Source: Pseudomonadota bacterium (GTDB lineage: Bacteria; Pseudomonadota; Alphaproteobacteria; Rhizobiales; Methyloligellaceae). Taken from it: a DNA stretch of 7,490 bases. Numbering within the stretch: position 1 is the first letter of the stretch; the number at the start of each line of letters is the position of its first letter. A program made the position numbers and the translations under genes. The notes beneath the pieces were generated by a model. The model did not search any database and was not told the DNA's origin. It saw nothing but the letters and a program-made list of their open reading frames with translations. The DNA is taken from NCBI GenBank assembly GCA_022567275.1, contig JADFHH010000072.1, positions 1 to 7,490 on the forward strand, given 5' to 3'. Shown piece after piece: positions 6,073 to 7,490 of this stretch.

Positions 6073-6909
6073 TTAGTCGAAAAGACCGGGTGAAATACTG
6101 CCTGCCGTGTCGGGAAGAAGATTTCTAATGATCTGACTCGACCATTCTTCGGTTAAGTTCTTTTTTTCCAGCATTTTTCCGAGCGAATCCGCTGAAACGA
6201 ATGTGCCACTCAGCGAATTACCGCGCCGCTCAAAAAACTCCGAATTGCTCAATGCTATGGAAACATCGTCGGTCTCCGCTCTCCACTCGTAGACCAACGC
6301 GACATGCTTCGACGTGCCAGCGCTAATGTCGGAATAAACTGCTCCCAATAAGTTGAGTTGATCCGGCTCAACACGCAGTCTCAGCTCCTCTTGCAGTTCT
6401 CGAATAGCGCAATTCTTGATTGCTAAACCGTTTTGATTGTCTTCTTTGCGAACATGACCGCCAGCCCAGATAACGATTTTTTCGTGCAGGGCATTGTTTT
6501 CGTCTCTTTCCCGTCTCCTTAGTCGAAGTATCTCTCCACCTTTGTTTCTCACTATTACGACCGGCAATGCCTGAATTTTCGCCTGATCTTTCTCGACGTT
6601 TTCTCGGGAAGAAAACACACCCTCCGAGTCAAATTTCACAATCAGACCATTTGCACTTTGGGAATCAATAGACGCCGCCATGTCAAAATATTCGACAACT
6701 ATTTTCTTTGGAAGATACAGTATTTCTTCATTCAATTCATCTTCTATCCAATCTAAAATCTTATTCGCAGCTGTTTCGCATGTTTTATCTTTTTTTCCAT
6801 TGTAACCAGGCTTCGAAGTATTAATTTCAAATACTCTGAAATGAGATTTCAATCTTTTGGCTGTTTCCATGATTACAGATCCCATTTGCTGAAGGACTTC
6901 CTCATTCAT
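6073..6909 (-). CDS. Nudix-domain protein with unidentified N-terminal region, AT-rich
   Basis: The protein has 278 aa. The C-terminal part, from about residue 114 (ALPVVIVRNKGGEILRLRRR), is a Nudix fold: WAGGHVRKED, then AIRELQEELRL (Glu171, 174 and 175 as metal ligands). The Nudix box is atypical. The final Gly of REUxEExGU is Arg177, and GGHVRKE is separated from REL by 13 residues instead of 7. Nudix enzymes hydrolyse nucleoside diphosphates linked to another group; the substrate is unknown here. The first ~110 residues (helical start, then LPKKIVVEYFDMAASIDSQS) match nothing I recognise. ATG 6909 has GGAGGG six bases upstream; the frame is open to 6984. Base composition is unlike the neighbours (19 G or C among 6721-6780), which suggests horizontal transfer. 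An IS5-type transposase lies upstream and the hydrolase downstream on the same strand. Confidence 0.8.
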   Translation of the reverse strand: MNEEVLQQMGSVIMETAKRLKSHFRVFEINTSKPGYNGKKDKTCETAANKILDWIEDELNEEILYLPKKIVVEYFDMAASIDSQSANGLIVKFDSEGVFSSRENVEKDQAKIQALPVVIVRNKGGEILRLRRRERDENNALHEKIVIWAGGHVRKEDNQNGLAIKNCAIRELQEELRLRVEPDQLNLLGAVYSDISAGTSKHVALVYEWRAETDDVSIALSNSEFFERRGNSLSGTFVSADSLGKMLEKKNLTEEWSSQIIRNLLPDTAGSISPGLFD

Positions 6910-7027
6910 AATAGACCCTCCGAGACCTCTGAATTTCCAGGATTCCCTGCACATCCGCTCTTTTCCGGCGGGTGCGGGCGGCATGTTCGATCATTCCGGC
7001 CGGCAGTTTCGCCGGTTTCAACCGGTT

Positions 7028-7490
7028 TTGCCTGATTTGGCTACGTCAAGACGGACTCCTCCTGTCGATTGTCACACAAGGCTCAGGCTGCGGCGCAGAT
7101 TGTAGGCCGTGGCGAGAATCAGAAAGTGGGTTTCGTTGCGCGCCTGGCTGCGGTAGCGCGCCCGCGCCAATCCGTATGAGCGCTTGACGATGCCAAAGAA
7201 CTGCTCAACCTGCGCGCGCGGCCCGGACACCGCCTTGTTGAACCAGACCTGCCAGTTCTTCAGCGGCGTGTTCCTTGCCGCCTTGTGCATCAGACAGTCC
7301 TTGACGCCAAGCTCTTTCAGCCATTCGCGGTGCGCCTTCGAGCCATAGGCCTTGTCGCCGTAAGCCGCCCCTTCATCGCCGCAAATCAGCCCCCTGAAGG
7401 CCAAACTATCATGCAATGCGGCGGTCGTCGTCAAAAGCCGCCGGATCAGCCCCGAACCCTGATCGACCCCGATATGCATCTTGTAGCCGA
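7028..7490 (-). mobile_element. IS5-family insertion sequence, partial
   Basis: The transposase C-terminus marks one end of an IS5-family element. The terminal inverted repeat should lie within a few dozen bases after the stop codon, somewhere in about 7028-7071. I cannot place it because the matching repeat at the other end is outside the window. The left boundary given is therefore an estimate, and no target-site duplication can be checked. Confidence 0.6.
7072..7490 (-). CDS. IS5-family transposase, C-terminal part (cut by window edge)
   Basis: This is the C-terminal part of a DDE transposase that would excise and insert its own IS element. The frame stays open to the window edge (GYK before MHIGVDQGSG), so the N-terminal half and first catalytic Asp lie outside. 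Visible IS5-type signatures are KMHIGVDQGSGLIRR, the second catalytic Asp in YGDKAYGSKAHRE, and the catalytic Glu region QVEQFFGIVKRSYGLARARYR. It ends with LILATAYNLRRSLSLV and a TGA at 7074-7072. No frameshift or internal stop is seen in the visible part, so the copy may be intact. Confidence 0.9.
   Translation of the reverse strand, partial: GYKMHIGVDQGSGLIRRLLTTTAALHDSLAFRGLICGDEGAAYGDKAYGSKAHREWLKELGVKDCLMHKAARNTPLKNWQVWFNKAVSGPRAQVEQFFGIVKRSYGLARARYRSQARNETHFLILATAYNLRRSLSLV

Noticed and set aside
6910..7071. Search for a Nudix promoter and the IS terminal repeat
   Set aside because: Several CCGG-rich repeats occur (for example CCGGC 7000-7004 with GCCGG 7011-7015, and AACCGGTT 7020-7027), but no -35/-10 pair stands out and the IS end cannot be matched without its partner.

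Overview
The window looks like the chromosome of a GC-rich alphaproteobacterium, most like the Hyphomicrobiales or Parvibaculum type. The evidence is the bS21 protein sequence, the two DUF465 (YdcH-type) small proteins close to purE and rpsU, the generally high G+C, and a cluster of GANTC sites (the motif methylated by CcrM in this class). This placement is an inference from gene content, not from a database search.

Layout. Positions 87-1796 (+) encode an exported YcbB-type L,D-transpeptidase that crosslinks peptidoglycan. It converges on a small DUF465 gene (1837-2019, -). A second DUF465 gene (2226-2432, +) diverges from the first across a 206-base gap that holds a strong operator-like dyad. 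A diguanylate cyclase (2458-3174, -) converges on the second DUF465 gene, with a short hairpin between the two. It diverges from purE (3389-3880, +), which has a near-consensus sigma-70 promoter. rpsU (4047-4292, +) follows 166 bases later, and no purK lies between them. Three genes then run leftward on the minus strand: a Nudix-domain gene (6909-6073), a membrane-anchored alpha/beta hydrolase (6018-5227) and an MscS-type mechanosensitive channel (5170-4334). The right edge cuts through an IS5-family transposase (7072-7490, -), of which only the C-terminal part is present.

How it fits together. Positions 1 to about 6050 look like core chromosome: envelope maintenance (L,D-transpeptidase, MscS), second-messenger signalling, purine synthesis and translation. 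From about 6060 to 6950 the DNA is clearly AT-richer and encodes only the Nudix protein. Next to an insertion sequence, this looks like an acquired segment.

I see no CRISPR array, tRNA, rRNA or recognisable defence operon. The points most worth a second look are the leader of the mscS gene (four GANTC sites in 39 bases, three hairpins, one covering the ribosome binding site), the divergent DUF465 pair around its dyad, purE without purK, and the atypical Nudix protein. None amounts to a demonstrable new system from the sequence alone.
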